Origin: an archaeon
GTDB lineage: Archaea > Aenigmatarchaeota > Aenigmatarchaeia > PWEA01 > JAGHBM01
NCBI GenBank assembly: GCA_020355185.1
Contig: CP070662.1
Coordinates: 176,183-215,143 of the forward strand
Reading direction: 5' to 3'
DNA length: 38,961 nt
Shown in pieces: positions 31,146 through 38,961 of this stretch; positions within the stretch are counted from its first letter, which is position 1, and the number at the start of each line of letters is the position of its first letter. The notes below the pieces were generated by a model that was not told the origin of the DNA, ran no database searches, and was given only the letters and a program-made list of their open reading frames with translations. The translations under genes were made by a program, and so were the position numbers.

Positions 31146-31328
31146 ATGGGTAAGAAACTGGAGCCAAGGAGCAAATTTTTGGTTTTGAAGTGCAAATGCA
31201 AGAACGAACAGATAGTTTTCAGCAACCCGGCATCGGACATCAAGTGTCTGGTCTGCGGCGAGCCTCTAGTCAAGTCGAAAGGCGGTCTGGGAGAAATAAA
31301 GGCAAAAATCCTCAAGGAAGTCGATTAA
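31146..31328 (+). CDS. rps27e: Small-subunit ribosomal protein eS27
   Basis: 60 aa, typical length. [20 protein letters not shown], then [16 protein letters not shown]. The second pair is a normal CxxC (CLVC), but the first is CKC where the family has CxxC (CPDC), so one residue appears deleted. Zinc may still bind with altered geometry. GGTGA 7 nt before the ATG. Confidence 0.96.
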   Translation: MGKKLEPRSKFLVLKCKCKNEQIVFSNPASDIKCLVCGEPLVKSKGGLGEIKAKILKEVD

Positions 31329-31571
31329 TTATATACGCTTGCGGCATGACAACTCTTCTATTCCATCCATGTATTTCTTTCCTTTGTCAGTCAGGTAGTA
31401 TCCGTCTTTTCCTCTGTCCACATATTCGGCATCCACCAGTGAACATAAATGACTGTACAGTTTGTCAATTCCGTTTCCTGCAAGCTCCGACCATTTAATC
31501 GGTCTGCCCTTCTCGTACAACAAATTGACTATGCGAATCTGGTTGGGGTCGACGAGTATGAAGTCATTCAT
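31329..31571 (-). CDS. Small winged-helix protein
   Basis: 80 aa. QIRIVNLLYEKGRPIKWSEL, then HLCSLVDAEYVDRG and GYYLTDKGKKYM give a winged HTH with the wing residues DGYYLTDKG, as in PadR/ArsR-like or phage repressors. It lies antisense between eS27 and aIF2-alpha, splitting a usually contiguous ribosomal block, and its stop directly abuts the eS27 stop. The divergent promoter with aIF2-alpha (TATTTAAAG, about 31600) may let it regulate that gene. Confidence 0.75.
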   Translation of the reverse strand: MNDFILVDPNQIRIVNLLYEKGRPIKWSELAGNGIDKLYSHLCSLVDAEYVDRGKDGYYLTDKGKKYMDGIEELSCRKRI

Positions 31572-31640
31572 AATAATCTTCTATTATTTGCAGCCAAACA
31601 TATTTAAAGGTCTTAAAGCAGGTATAAAGTAGGTATAATT

Positions 31641-32414
31641 ATGGTCAGGAGAAAGAGTGACTACCCGCACGAGAGGGAAATAATTATAGGCACGGTAAAG
31701 GACATTAATCCTTATTCTGTCTTCGTGAGCCTGGACGAATACCCGGGCCGCATGGGCATGATTCACGTATCGGAGCTGGCCAGGAAATGGGTCCGCGACG
31801 TCAGGAACTGGGTAAAGAAAGGAGAGAAGGTGGTCTGCCTGGTCCTCAGGGTGGACAGGGAAAAGGGCCACGTCACCCTGAGCCTGAAGAGAGTTGCGGA
31901 CAACCAGAGGAACAGGAGGCTTCAGGCCTGGAAGAGGGACGAGAAGGGCGAGAAGCTTTTAAAGGGCATGGCCAAGGAAAAGGGAATGACCCTGGACCAG
32001 ATATACGATGAAATAGGCTTCAACATACAGGAGAACTTCAGGGACATGCTGGAAGTCTTTGAGACGGCATTGCGGAAGGGGGAGGACTACATCAAGAACA
32101 GGGGAATTCCGGACAAATGGGCAAAGGAGATAATGAAAACGGCCCAGGAAAAGATAAAGATACCTGAAGTGAAAATAGAGGAGGACGTGGAGCTGAGATC
32201 CTTCGCGCCGGACGGGGTGGAGAAGATAAGGGAAACGCTCTCCAAGGTAAGCAAAAAGAACGGCATTTCAGTCAGCTACATCTCGGCACCGAAGTACAGG
32301 CTTTTCCTGCTCACAAAGGACCCCAAGGAAGGTGAAAAGGTCATAAGCAAGTCCCTTCAGGAGATAAAGGCAGCCATAGAAAAGGACGGCGGGGAGTTCC
32401 TGGAAAAAGAGTGA
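31641..32414 (+). CDS. Translation initiation factor aIF2 subunit alpha
   Basis: 257 aa, normal length. N-terminal S1 domain 10-85 (EIIIGTVKDINPYSVFVSLDE, GMIHVSELARKWV, HVTLSLKRV), a helical middle domain and the C-terminal alpha-beta domain that binds the gamma subunit. Part of the heterotrimer delivering initiator tRNA. AGGT upstream of the ATG. Start codons downstream overlap closely with Bud23-like and Nop10 genes, indicating one operon. Confidence 0.97.
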   Translation: MVRRKSDYPHEREIIIGTVKDINPYSVFVSLDEYPGRMGMIHVSELARKWVRDVRNWVKKGEKVVCLVLRVDREKGHVTLSLKRVADNQRNRRLQAWKRDEKGEKLLKGMAKEKGMTLDQIYDEIGFNIQENFRDMLEVFETALRKGEDYIKNRGIPDKWAKEIMKTAQEKIKIPEVKIEEDVELRSFAPDGVEKIRETLSKVSKKNGISVSYISAPKYRLFLLTKDPKEGEKVISKSLQEIKAAIEKDGGEFLEKE

Positions 32415-32418
32415 GGGC

Positions 32419-33024
32419 ATGACCGATATTTTGGGCTCTGACGCAAGGCTCTACTGGAAGGGAAGGGCGGAAGAGTACGACAGGAACCGGGGGATAATAA
32501 AAACCCAGAAATTTCTTACAGAAAGAGGAATCGATCTCCTGAAACCCGGGAAGGGCCTGATTCTTGACGTAGGCTGCGGCACCGGGATATCAACCAAAAT
32601 AATTGAGGACAGGAACTTGCCTGTTGTCGGGCTGGACATCTCAGAGGACATGCTCCGCCTGGCAAAAAGAAAGGGTCTGAGGGTACTTGCGGGCGATTTC
32701 AGGTCCCTCCCTTTCAAGGGCAACAGTTTCCACAGCATTTTTTCCATATCAACCCTGCAGTGGATTACCGGCAGAGACGAAAGGGAAATAAGGGTAAAGT
32801 ACCGTGAAACCGCGGAAGAGTTTTACCGTGTCATCGTGAAAGGAGGTCGCGCCCTGATTCAGTTCTTTCCGGCAACAGAGGGGGAGATGGAAATGGCCAC
32901 AGAGGAATTCAGAAAAGCCGGTTTCACCGGCTACCTGGTGGAGGATACCGATGGCAGAAAATACATCCTGCTAACCAAAACAGGCAAAGAGGCTAAAAAT
33001 GACAATGATAAAGAAGTGTTTTAA
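32419..33024 (+). CDS. Bud23-like rRNA guanine-N7 methyltransferase
   Basis: 201 aa class I SAM methyltransferase. [15 protein letters not shown] is motif [11 protein letters not shown] motif II, and [11 protein letters not shown] matches Bud23 [30 protein letters not shown] fits Bud23 KYTxNSRIxxIQxxMTER, and [20 protein letters not shown] with [10 protein letters not shown] matches Bud23 GGRAVxQFYPE...AGFxGGLVVD. In eukaryotes Bud23 with Trm112 makes N7-methylguanosine in 18S rRNA. Position between aIF2-alpha (4 nt) and Nop10 (overlap) supports a ribosome role. No Trm112 seen in the window. Confidence 0.85.
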   Translation: MTDILGSDARLYWKGRAEEYDRNRGIIKTQKFLTERGIDLLKPGKGLILDVGCGTGISTKIIEDRNLPVVGLDISEDMLRLAKRKGLRVLAGDFRSLPFKGNSFHSIFSISTLQWITGRDEREIRVKYRETAEEFYRVIVKGGRALIQFFPATEGEMEMATEEFRKAGFTGYLVEDTDGRKYILLTKTGKEAKNDNDKEVF

Positions 33025-33190
33025 ATGCGGGACATACACCTTTAAGGATAAGTGCCCCAAGTGCGGCTCCGCGACAAGGACTCCGCACCCTCCGAAGTTT
33101 TCCCCCGAGGACAGGTACGGAAAGTACAGGAGGATGGCCAAAAGTTTGGCGAAGGGGGCGGAAAAAAGATATAATAAGGAGGACAAATAA
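32999..33190 (+). CDS. nop10: H/ACA ribonucleoprotein Nop10
   Basis: 63 aa. [20 protein letters not shown] is the zinc ribbon and [18 protein letters not shown] the conserved linker-helix that contacts Cbf5. Component of the H/ACA pseudouridylation complex. The start overlaps the end of the Bud23-like gene by 26 nt; an ATG at 33005 is also possible. Confidence 0.97.
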   Translation: MTMIKKCFKCGTYTFKDKCPKCGSATRTPHPPKFSPEDRYGKYRRMAKSLAKGAEKRYNKEDK

Positions 33191-33222
33191 TATACAGAAG
33201 ATACAGGAGGTGTGGAAATTTT

Positions 33223-34122
33223 ATGAAAAAAATTCTGGCGGCATTTTTCGTTCTTCTGATGCTGGCGGTGCCGGTAACGGCCCAGTCCACAGCAAGCTAC
33301 AGGATAGGAGCTTACCTGCTTCTGGGAAAGGGTATAGCTTCCAGCCCCGACGACTCCATGGACTTTCTGATAGTCAAGATAGGGATAGCGAAGCTGGTAG
33401 CGGACAATGAGACAGAATACGGTGCAGGGATTATCAAAGTGGACGAGGAGAAGTTCAGGCTCGGTGACATAGAAACAGAGGAAGGATACATAGAGGGAGA
33501 CATATTTGAAAACGGCACGGACATAGGATATTTTGACCTGACTTCCGTCATGAAAGGCGACACAGAGGTCTGGGCAGGAGAAATGATTTTCAGGGGCACC
33601 AGGTACAACCTTCATGTAATTCAGGGAACCAGGCCGATAAAGGCCGGGGAACTGAAGGACAAGGTTGCAAGCTACTGCAGCAACAGCACTGATAGCAACT
33701 GCAGGGAAAAGATACAGGACTACTGCAAAAACAATCCGGATGACAGCAGGTGCAGGGCTCTTTTCAGGGCTTACTGTCTCAGGAACAACATGGATGACAT
33801 GAGGTGCAGACAGGCCTTCGCCGAGTGGTGCGAGGACAATCCTGAAAACAAGTACTGCGTTCCCTTCGCTCTACAGAGGACAAGAAAATACTGCGAAATG
33901 CACTCCTCTTCAAGAATCTGCAGGGCGATAGCCTCGGATGCGGCGGATTTCTGCGAGGAGAACCCCGATAACGAGGGCTGCCTGGAGATACAGCAGCTGA
34001 TCGAGGACTATCCCAGGCTTTTCAGGAAAATCAGCAGTCTGAGAAACAAAATCCTGGAAATAGATACCAGGGCCGGCCTGAGTACTTCTGACGTGACAAG
34101 CGCTGACGTGGAGGGGGATTAG
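33223..34122 (+). CDS. Secreted protein with repeated Cys-helix motifs
   Basis: 299 aa. Signal peptide 1-20 (FFVLLMLAVPVTAQ). A beta-rich domain at 22-145 (YRIGAYLLLGKGI, TEVWAGEMIFRGTRYNLHV). Then about five repeats of a C-x(7-9)-C-x(5)-YC type: CREKIQDYC, CRALFRAYC, CRQAFAEWC, CVPFALQRTRKYC and CRAIASDAADFC. These make paired disulfides in helical hairpins. A charged C-terminus. AGGAGGTG before the ATG. Followed without gap by a lipoprotein; likely a cell-surface pair. Family not recognised. Confidence 0.78.
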   Translation: MKKILAAFFVLLMLAVPVTAQSTASYRIGAYLLLGKGIASSPDDSMDFLIVKIGIAKLVADNETEYGAGIIKVDEEKFRLGDIETEEGYIEGDIFENGTDIGYFDLTSVMKGDTEVWAGEMIFRGTRYNLHVIQGTRPIKAGELKDKVASYCSNSTDSNCREKIQDYCKNNPDDSRCRALFRAYCLRNNMDDMRCRQAFAEWCEDNPENKYCVPFALQRTRKYCEMHSSSRICRAIASDAADFCEENPDNEGCLEIQQLIEDYPRLFRKISSLRNKILEIDTRAGLSTSDVTSADVEGD

Positions 34123-34359
34123 ATGATAAGGCATGTTCTTGTAGCAGCCCTTTTAATATCTGTTCTCCTGGCCTGCGGCTGTGCCGAGCAGAAGGAAACC
34201 GCAACAACCACGACCACAACGACCCTTCCGGAAGAAACCGGAGAAGGAGTAACGGGGGCGATTACAGAGGACCAGGCATTTGACACCATAGAACAGGAAA
34301 TGGAACAGGCCGCGGGAAACATGTCTCTGGAAGACATAGAGGGGTTAATCGCAGGTTAG
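34123..34359 (+). CDS. Small Thr-rich lipoprotein
   Basis: 78 aa. Lipobox VLLACGC with modified Cys near 19-21, a Thr-rich spacer (TATTTTTTTLPEETGE), then an acidic helix (DQAFDTIEQEMEQAAGN). The start directly follows the previous stop. Surface-anchored, function unknown. Confidence 0.75.
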   Translation: MIRHVLVAALLISVLLACGCAEQKETATTTTTTTLPEETGEGVTGAITEDQAFDTIEQEMEQAAGNMSLEDIEGLIAG

Positions 34360-34384
34360 CCCCGCTTTTTTATTTTTTCTTTCT
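34360..34384 (+). terminator. T-rich archaeal terminator
   Basis: CCCCGCTTTTTTATTTTTTCT directly after the lipoprotein stop. Confidence 0.5.
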
Positions 34385-34404
34385 AATTAATTACTGTGAG
34401 GCCG

Positions 34405-36435
34405 ATGTTTTCATATGACCAGCTGAGAAAGCTCGCGGAGGAGAAAGATTTTATTCCACCGGGCCTGGCAGTTCTTTTCTACATCTTGCTGAAGCTAATT
34501 GACTATACAAGAGGAAAGGCCTTCTTTGACGAGGGGGTTTACGTTGGGATGGCGAAATTCTTTGCCTCGGGGGGATCTTCAGGTTACTTTGAGATGCTCC
34601 GGCCCCTCGGCCTGCCCTACCTGCTCACGCCTCTCCAGTTACTGCCCCTGAGTCCAGCCGTAACAGGCAGGTCACTGGCACTGGTACTGACTGTCCTGAG
34701 CATATTCATGGTCTATTACGTTGCAAGGGAGACCTTCGGCAGGCCGGCCTGCGTCTGGGCGTCACTCGCTTTCGCGGCAAGCCCCTCGATACTCCTTTTC
34801 GGGGGATACATTCTCAACGACATTTTTGCATACACTCTTGCTCTGTTCTCAACCTTCCTGCTATTAAGGGAAAAAGGCTACAGAAATTACCTTCTTTCCG
34901 GGTTCTTTCTAGGAATAGCCTTTGTTTTCAAGTTTTCCGCCGCGGCAATCCTACCTGTCCTGGTTTTTTACATAGTTTTCACCAGGCTAAGGGAATCGCC
35001 CGTGCCTCTGGGTGCCCACCTCCTTGGTGTGGCGGCCGGCTCGCTCCCCTATTTCCTTTTCAACCTTTTTTTCTATGCGGGGCCTATCCTTGAGAGGCTG
35101 ACCCTTCCCCTGAGCAAGGCCCTGGGAGTGGTGCAGACGGGGACATGGATTTACGGAGAGGCCGGTTTCCTGAGTTACCTGTCATATCTTTTCACGGCGG
35201 AAATAATTCTTACTGCTGGTGCCATGCTGGGACTTTATTTCCTTTTAAAGAAAAAGAACAGGCCGGCCCTATTGTTCGTATCCTGCACTTTATTATTCTT
35301 TCTGTTCTTCTGCTTAAGAATAAGCAGGTTCGACGCGCGGTACCTTGTCTCTGTGCTCCCCTTCTTGGCCGTTCTGGCCGGCCCGGGAATATCAGAGTCA
35401 ATCCAAAAAATAAAAAAAGAAAAAATATTTTTTCTAGTTCTGCTTCTGGTTCTCCTTCCGGCACTGATTACAGTTGCGCTGACATCAAGTCTGACGGAAT
35501 TCAGGCACGACAAGCGCCTTGAGGAAAGCATTTCCTCATGCAGGGATGATTTGATTTTTACAAACGAGGCCCTGACAATGCTTTATTCCCCCACAAAGAC
35601 AGTCCTTTTGCCCGGCCCGAACCTTGGCCACACCTTCCTGCAGTACAGACTCAACGAATCTGCCGGAATTCTGGTTTTGAATCCCGAAGGCTATTTCTGC
35701 TCCCCCCAGGATTACGAATGCATTTCATCCTATCGTCTACAGCTCGGTCGCATGCTCTCAAAAAACACCCTGATTGACTGCGGGCACCTCCACGGAGCCC
35801 CCGTTGCGGTTATCTCAAAACAGCCGGATTCAGAGGCCATAACCATGGAGGAATGCACCGAAAGAATGGGATATGAAAGTCTCCGTTCTCCGGAATCCGA
35901 AACTTTTGTGCGACTTTTTGGCGCGGTTTTTACCAAGGAGGGTGAACTGCAGAATTCTGAAAATATACTTCACTTTTCCCAAAAATTAGACAGGCACAAT
36001 ATCACCTTTTACCTTATAATTGTTCCCGCGAGAACAAAACCCGGAGAGTATTCTGTGTTAAAGGACCTTCCTGAAAGCACGAATCTGGGGATTCTGGAAA
36101 CCCCGGGAATATCTTCGGAAGATTTCATCAGCAATATATCCGAACTTACCGGAATGAGTGCGACGGTTCTGGTACCCAGGGGCGACGACTGGATAGGGAA
36201 GGAGCCGCATTTCCCGGCCTCCATAAACCTTACCATAACCGGGGCCTGGGACAGTTCCCCGGTTCCGGTCCGAAAAAAGAGAATGGACATCTATACCTTC
36301 GATTACCAGGAAAAGGAACTAATAAATCTGGAGGACTTCAAGATTCTATACAGCGCTCTCTTGGCAGGGGATTACGAGATAGGCGTGGACATCCCGGCCC
36401 CCGCTTTGACCGATAAGAACATGGAGGCTTTGTAA
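34405..36435 (+). CDS. GT-C (PMT/ArnT-like) membrane glycosyltransferase
   Basis: About 676 aa. Roughly ten membrane helices between 15 and 355 and a soluble C-terminal domain of about 300 aa. The first outer loop has FFDEGVYVGMAKFF with the paired acidic DE typical of dolichyl-phosphate-sugar-dependent GT-C enzymes, and a later RFDARYLVSVLPF segment. It probably transfers sugar from a lipid carrier to surface glycans or lipids. The neighbouring UbiA/DPPR-synthase-like gene could make the arabinosyl-type lipid donor. ATG at 34405 or GTG at 34396; no clear SD. Confidence 0.82.
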   Translation: MFSYDQLRKLAEEKDFIPPGLAVLFYILLKLIDYTRGKAFFDEGVYVGMAKFFASGGSSGYFEMLRPLGLPYLLTPLQLLPLSPAVTGRSLALVLTVLSIFMVYYVARETFGRPACVWASLAFAASPSILLFGGYILNDIFAYTLALFSTFLLLREKGYRNYLLSGFFLGIAFVFKFSAAAILPVLVFYIVFTRLRESPVPLGAHLLGVAAGSLPYFLFNLFFYAGPILERLTLPLSKALGVVQTGTWIYGEAGFLSYLSYLFTAEIILTAGAMLGLYFLLKKKNRPALLFVSCTLLFFLFFCLRISRFDARYLVSVLPFLAVLAGPGISESIQKIKKEKIFFLVLLLVLLPALITVALTSSLTEFRHDKRLEESISSCRDDLIFTNEALTMLYSPTKTVLLPGPNLGHTFLQYRLNESAGILVLNPEGYFCSPQDYECISSYRLQLGRMLSKNTLIDCGHLHGAPVAVISKQPDSEAITMEECTERMGYESLRSPESETFVRLFGAVFTKEGELQNSENILHFSQKLDRHNITFYLIIVPARTKPGEYSVLKDLPESTNLGILETPGISSEDFISNISELTGMSATVLVPRGDDWIGKEPHFPASINLTITGAWDSSPVPVRKKRMDIYTFDYQEKELINLEDFKILYSALLAGDYEIGVDIPAPALTDKNMEAL

Positions 36436-36476
36436 GAAATGATAGAATACATGTCTGGAAAACCGGAGGCTATAAA

Positions 36477-37334
36477 ATGATTGCCATTAAGACCATTTAC
36501 AGCCTTTTGAGAGTAAACCAGTGGTACAAGAATCTTATTGTCTTCGTGCCCCTTGTTTTCTCCAGAAGCTTCCTGAACCCCGCGGCGGTCTTGGCTTCCT
36601 TCGCAGGATTTGCCGTGCTGTGCCTTGTTTCCTCTTCAAACTACATACTCAATGACGTTACGGACAGGAAAAGGGACAGACTGAACCCCGAAAAGAAGGA
36701 AAGGCCGATCGCTTCCGGTAAAGTGGGCCTGCCCGCCGCCTTTACGACAGCCGTGATTTTCCTTTTCACGGGCTTCTTTGTATCCTGGGGTTTCAGCCCA
36801 TACTTTTTCCTTGTGGTCGCTTTGTTTTTCCTTGTTTCAACCCTCTATTCCTTTCTGCTAAAGAAAATGATCTTTGCCGACATAATCGCGATATCCTTCA
36901 ATTTCCTTCTCAGGGCCATCTCCGGGGCAGTTCTGATAAACGTTTATATAAGCCCCTGGCTCGTGATGGGGATACTTTTCTTCGCCCTTTTCCTAGCCCT
37001 GGGCAAAAGATACGGGGAGGTTTCCTACCTTAAGAAAAAGTCCTCCGGGCACAGGTCTGTTCTCAGGTTTTACACCAGGGACATGATAAACTCCCTCCTA
37101 ATCATGGTCATGGGAATTCTGGTCCTGACTTTCGGCCTGTATTCCTTTTCCTCGGATTATCCGAACCTGATCTGGGAACTGCCCCTGTTTCTCTATCTGG
37201 TCCTCAGGTATTATCATCTCATTATAACAGACAGCAGAGCCGTCAGGCATCCGGAGAGGGTTTTCAGGGACCGGCCGCTTCTCGCGGCATCCGTAATATT
37301 CGCCATTCTGACGATGCTGTTAATCCTCTGGTGA
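36477..37334 (+). CDS. UbiA-family prenyltransferase, DPPR synthase-like
   Basis: 285 aa, about eight membrane helices. RVNQWYKNLIVFVPLVFS and NYILNDVTDRKRDRLNPEKK (NDxxDxxxD, Mg-PRPP or diphosphate site), followed by RPIASGKV, match decaprenyl-phosphate phosphoribosyltransferase rather than the archaeol-type UbiA. The second motif FADIIAISFNFLLRAISGA also fits. It would join phosphoribose to a polyprenyl phosphate. GGAGG before the ATG. With the GT-C gene upstream it looks like a two-gene lipid-linked sugar module. Confidence 0.85.
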   Translation: MIAIKTIYSLLRVNQWYKNLIVFVPLVFSRSFLNPAAVLASFAGFAVLCLVSSSNYILNDVTDRKRDRLNPEKKERPIASGKVGLPAAFTTAVIFLFTGFFVSWGFSPYFFLVVALFFLVSTLYSFLLKKMIFADIIAISFNFLLRAISGAVLINVYISPWLVMGILFFALFLALGKRYGEVSYLKKKSSGHRSVLRFYTRDMINSLLIMVMGILVLTFGLYSFSSDYPNLIWELPLFLYLVLRYYHLIITDSRAVRHPERVFRDRPLLAASVIFAILTMLLILW

Positions 37335-37390
37335 GGTCCTGAAAAGTATTTAAAAACTAAACCTTAATTAAATACTAATCGGTGTGAGTT

Positions 37391-38188
37391 ATGGAGACCA
37401 AAATCAAGGTTCTGAAGAAGATAAAGCCCAAAAATCCCATTTTCGTTGAGGGGCTGCCCGGCATAGGAAGCGTTGGAAGGGTGGCGGCCCAGTACCTGAT
37501 TGACGAGCTAAAGGCCGTAAAATTCGCGGAGTTGTATTCACCCTACTTCCTGCCCTTTGTGAGCATACAGAACAGCGTAATCGGGATACTCAAGAACGAG
37601 TTCTATTACTGGAAGAACCCCAAAAAGAACGGGGAAGACCTCATAATACTTGTGGGGGACTGCCAGTGCGGTGACTCCGGTACCCTAGGCCATTACGAGA
37701 TAGCGGAAAAGATACTGGGCCTGTGCGAAAGTCTCGGGGTCAAGAAGATATTCACCCTCGGGGGCTTCGGCACGGGCGAGATAGAGGAGACCAAGGACAT
37801 AGAGATTCTGGGAGCGGTTAACGACAAGAAACTGATAGAAGAGTACAAGGACTCCGAAGTGGATTTCAAGTCCTCCACCCAGAGGATACAGTACATAGTG
37901 GGCGCAAGCGGGCTCCTGATAGGCCTGGGAAAGGAGAGAGGCATGGACGGCATATGCCTCATGGGAGAGACCACGGGATTCCCGATTCTGACCGATCCGA
38001 GGTCAGCCGAAAAGCTTTTAAAGGTTCTCGTAAAGATTTTAAAACTGGACATAGACCTCAGCAAGATAGACCAGAAATCCAAGGAGATGGAGACCTTCCT
38101 GAAGAAACTGGAAGTGATACAGGAAAAGGCAATGAAAAAGCTGATGCCTAAGGAGGAAGGCAGGGAGAGGCTGAGATACATAGGATAA
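37391..38188 (+). CDS. PAC2-family proteasome assembly chaperone-like protein
   Basis: 265 aa. FVEGLPGIGSVGRVAAQYLI, VGDCQCGDSGTLGHYEIAEKI, FTLGGFGTGE and CLMGETTGFPI are hallmarks of the archaeal PAC2 family (PbaA/PbaB relatives). The C-terminal coiled coil (METFLKKLEVIQEKAMKKL) is usual. Assists proteasome assembly. Next to RpoK. A TTTAAAAAC box precedes the ATG. Confidence 0.93.
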   Translation: METKIKVLKKIKPKNPIFVEGLPGIGSVGRVAAQYLIDELKAVKFAELYSPYFLPFVSIQNSVIGILKNEFYYWKNPKKNGEDLIILVGDCQCGDSGTLGHYEIAEKILGLCESLGVKKIFTLGGFGTGEIEETKDIEILGAVNDKKLIEEYKDSEVDFKSSTQRIQYIVGASGLLIGLGKERGMDGICLMGETTGFPILTDPRSAEKLLKVLVKILKLDIDLSKIDQKSKEMETFLKKLEVIQEKAMKKLMPKEEGRERLRYIG

Positions 38189-38213
38189 AACATTTGAAAC
38201 ACGGGTGCAATAC

Positions 38214-38417
38214 ATGAGGGAAGAAGCAAACGGATACACGAGATATGAGCAGACCAGGATTATTTCCGCGCGCGCTCTCCAGATAGCTCTTGGCGCCCCT
38301 CTTCTGGTCCCGGCGAAGTCAAACGAGCTGGATCCTATAATGCTGGCCAGAAGGGAGTTTGATGGCGGCAAGATTCCCATCACCATAAAAAAGAATTTTC
38401 CTAGGAAACTGGAATAA
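38214..38417 (+). CDS. rpoK: DNA-directed RNA polymerase subunit RpoK (Rpb6)
   Basis: 67 aa from the ATG at 38214 (GGGTG 7 nt upstream; GTG at 38205 less likely). TRYEQTRIISARALQIALGAP and LDPIMLARREFDGGKIPI match Rpb6/omega. Helps hold the clamp of RNA polymerase. Enolase follows with one ORF between, an order widespread in archaea. Confidence 0.95.
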   Translation: MREEANGYTRYEQTRIISARALQIALGAPLLVPAKSNELDPIMLARREFDGGKIPITIKKNFPRKLE

Positions 38418-38503
38418 GCTTTCTCAAGGCTTCTTTTGCAGAAAAGTTTATATACTTTCATTCCCATACTTTGTAACTAATAGGTAGTAAATGGTGTGGG
38501 ATT

Positions 38504-38875
38504 ATGATAAGGCAAAAATACATTCTGAGATTTGAGAAATTCATCAAGAGCGACTCTTATTGGAGAAAGGTTTACAGGAGGATAGCCGAAAAGATAAAGT
38601 CGTGCAAGGATTACCGGAATTTCGTGAAAAGCGAGAAAAGAGTTCTTGTTGAGGACGTCCTGAGGGCCTTTGAGTTCAGACTCTTTAGCGAGAGCAGGGA
38701 CATTGAAAAACTGTCCGCAATGCCGGAAGACCAGCTCTTCAAGCTTTTCAGAAGGTTCTACGAGGAGGCAAAAGTCAGAAGGAGTCTGGTTCCCGTTAAC
38801 AGGGTGCCTCCCCCGGAATACGTCAGGGGGCTCCTGTTGGAGATAGGCGACACGGGATACAGAGACGGTTTCTGA
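38504..38875 (+). CDS. Conserved-context helical protein, unknown
   Basis: 123 aa, strongly charged and helical (KFIKSDSYWRKVYRRIAEKI, FRRFYEEAKVRRSLVPVN). No family recognised. Lies between rpoK and enolase on the same strand. GGTGTG 6 nt before the ATG. Probably a nucleic-acid-associated or adaptor protein, a guess from charge alone. Confidence 0.65.
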   Translation: MIRQKYILRFEKFIKSDSYWRKVYRRIAEKIKSCKDYRNFVKSEKRVLVEDVLRAFEFRLFSESRDIEKLSAMPEDQLFKLFRRFYEEAKVRRSLVPVNRVPPPEYVRGLLLEIGDTGYRDGF

Positions 38876-38910
38876 ATTATTTTTTTATATAGCCCCCTTC
38901 AAAAATAATC

Positions 38911-38961
38911 ATGATTAATGATATCAGGGGCTACAGGATTTACAACAGCAGGGGGGAGCCC
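38911..38961 (+). CDS. eno: Enolase, 3' part outside window
   Basis: The first 17 codons, MINDIRGYRIYNSRGEP, match the enolase N-terminus (xIxxIxxRxIxDSRGxPT). Interconverts 2-phosphoglycerate and PEP. A TTTTATATAG box about 26 nt before the ATG indicates a leaderless mRNA. Gene order rpoK-...-eno is typical of archaea. Confidence 0.88.
   Translation, partial: MINDIRGYRIYNSRGEP

Noticed and set aside
31617-31638. Tandem AGGTATAA repeats before aIF2-alpha as operator
   Set aside because: Two short AT-rich units overlapping the SD; too weak to separate from chance.
1-38961. CRISPR array
   Set aside because: No set of regularly spaced direct repeats; the only exact long repeat is the 30-bp promoter block present twice, 3.1 kb apart.

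Overview
The window is archaeal chromosomal DNA. It carries eL44, eS27, aIF2-alpha, Nop10, RpoK, a GINS subunit, an archaeal/eukaryotic-type primase, a PAC2-family proteasome-assembly factor, a PurO-type IMP cyclohydrolase and a TFB-like cyclin fold. Many genes have a T/A-rich box about 26 nt before the start codon and no Shine-Dalgarno, so they look leaderless; others have GGTGA or GGAGG sites. Codon use favours ATA, AGA and AGG. The primase is a single chain joining a PriS catalytic domain to a PriL-type Fe-S domain. That arrangement is known from Nanoarchaeum and suggests a DPANN-type lineage, but sequence alone does not fix the phylum. Two purine genes (a purB-like gene and purO) mean it is not a maximally reduced genome.

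Layout. 1-2150: end of purB, a CPxC protein. 2158-5297: fused primase, then two AT-rich ORFans on the opposite strand, the first bracketed by a duplicated primase 3' end. 5440-9366: mostly minus strand, with a zinc-ribbon protein, a DUF2178/XRE membrane-regulator operon with tandem operators, a lipoprotein metallopeptidase, small membrane/DUF4177 proteins and purO. 9439-15834: AdoMetDC-like protein, a duplicated WHxHM protein, methyltransferase, ORFan, nucleotidyltransferase, beta-helix surface protein, swivelling phospho-His domain with an unknown partner, and a VIT-like membrane protein. 15864-17979: a micro-operon of zinc-ribbon proteins and a single-repeat TFB, divergent from an HTH-PAS sensor. 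18032-21707: two secreted Cys-rich proteins (one a metallopeptidase), cold-shock protein, DEAD-box helicase. 21758-25350: three candidate structured RNAs interspersed with a radical SAM/B12 enzyme and small proteins. 25441-29822: AN1 finger, a large membrane-anchored papain-like protease and a frameshifted coiled-coil gene. 29898-38961: conserved information-processing block (GINS, eL44, eS27, aIF2-alpha, Bud23-like, Nop10, PAC2, RpoK, enolase) interrupted by secreted Cys-rich proteins, a GT-C glycosyltransferase and a UbiA/DPPR-synthase-like prenyltransferase.

Most notable: (a) the duplicated, synonymously diverged primase tail, which looks like the scar of an insertion; (b) the mini-TFB/zinc-ribbon cluster; (c) two candidate structured RNAs, each with a CCAAT-ATTGG palindrome at the predicted transcription start; (d) a 30-bp block repeated exactly 22 bp before two unrelated genes; (e) a leader hairpin with a short ORF before eL44; (f) an AdoMetDC homolog that keeps the pyruvoyl Ser but lacks the usual histidines. 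No CRISPR array, tRNA, rRNA or recognisable transposase was seen. All functional calls come from reading motifs by eye; no searches were run.
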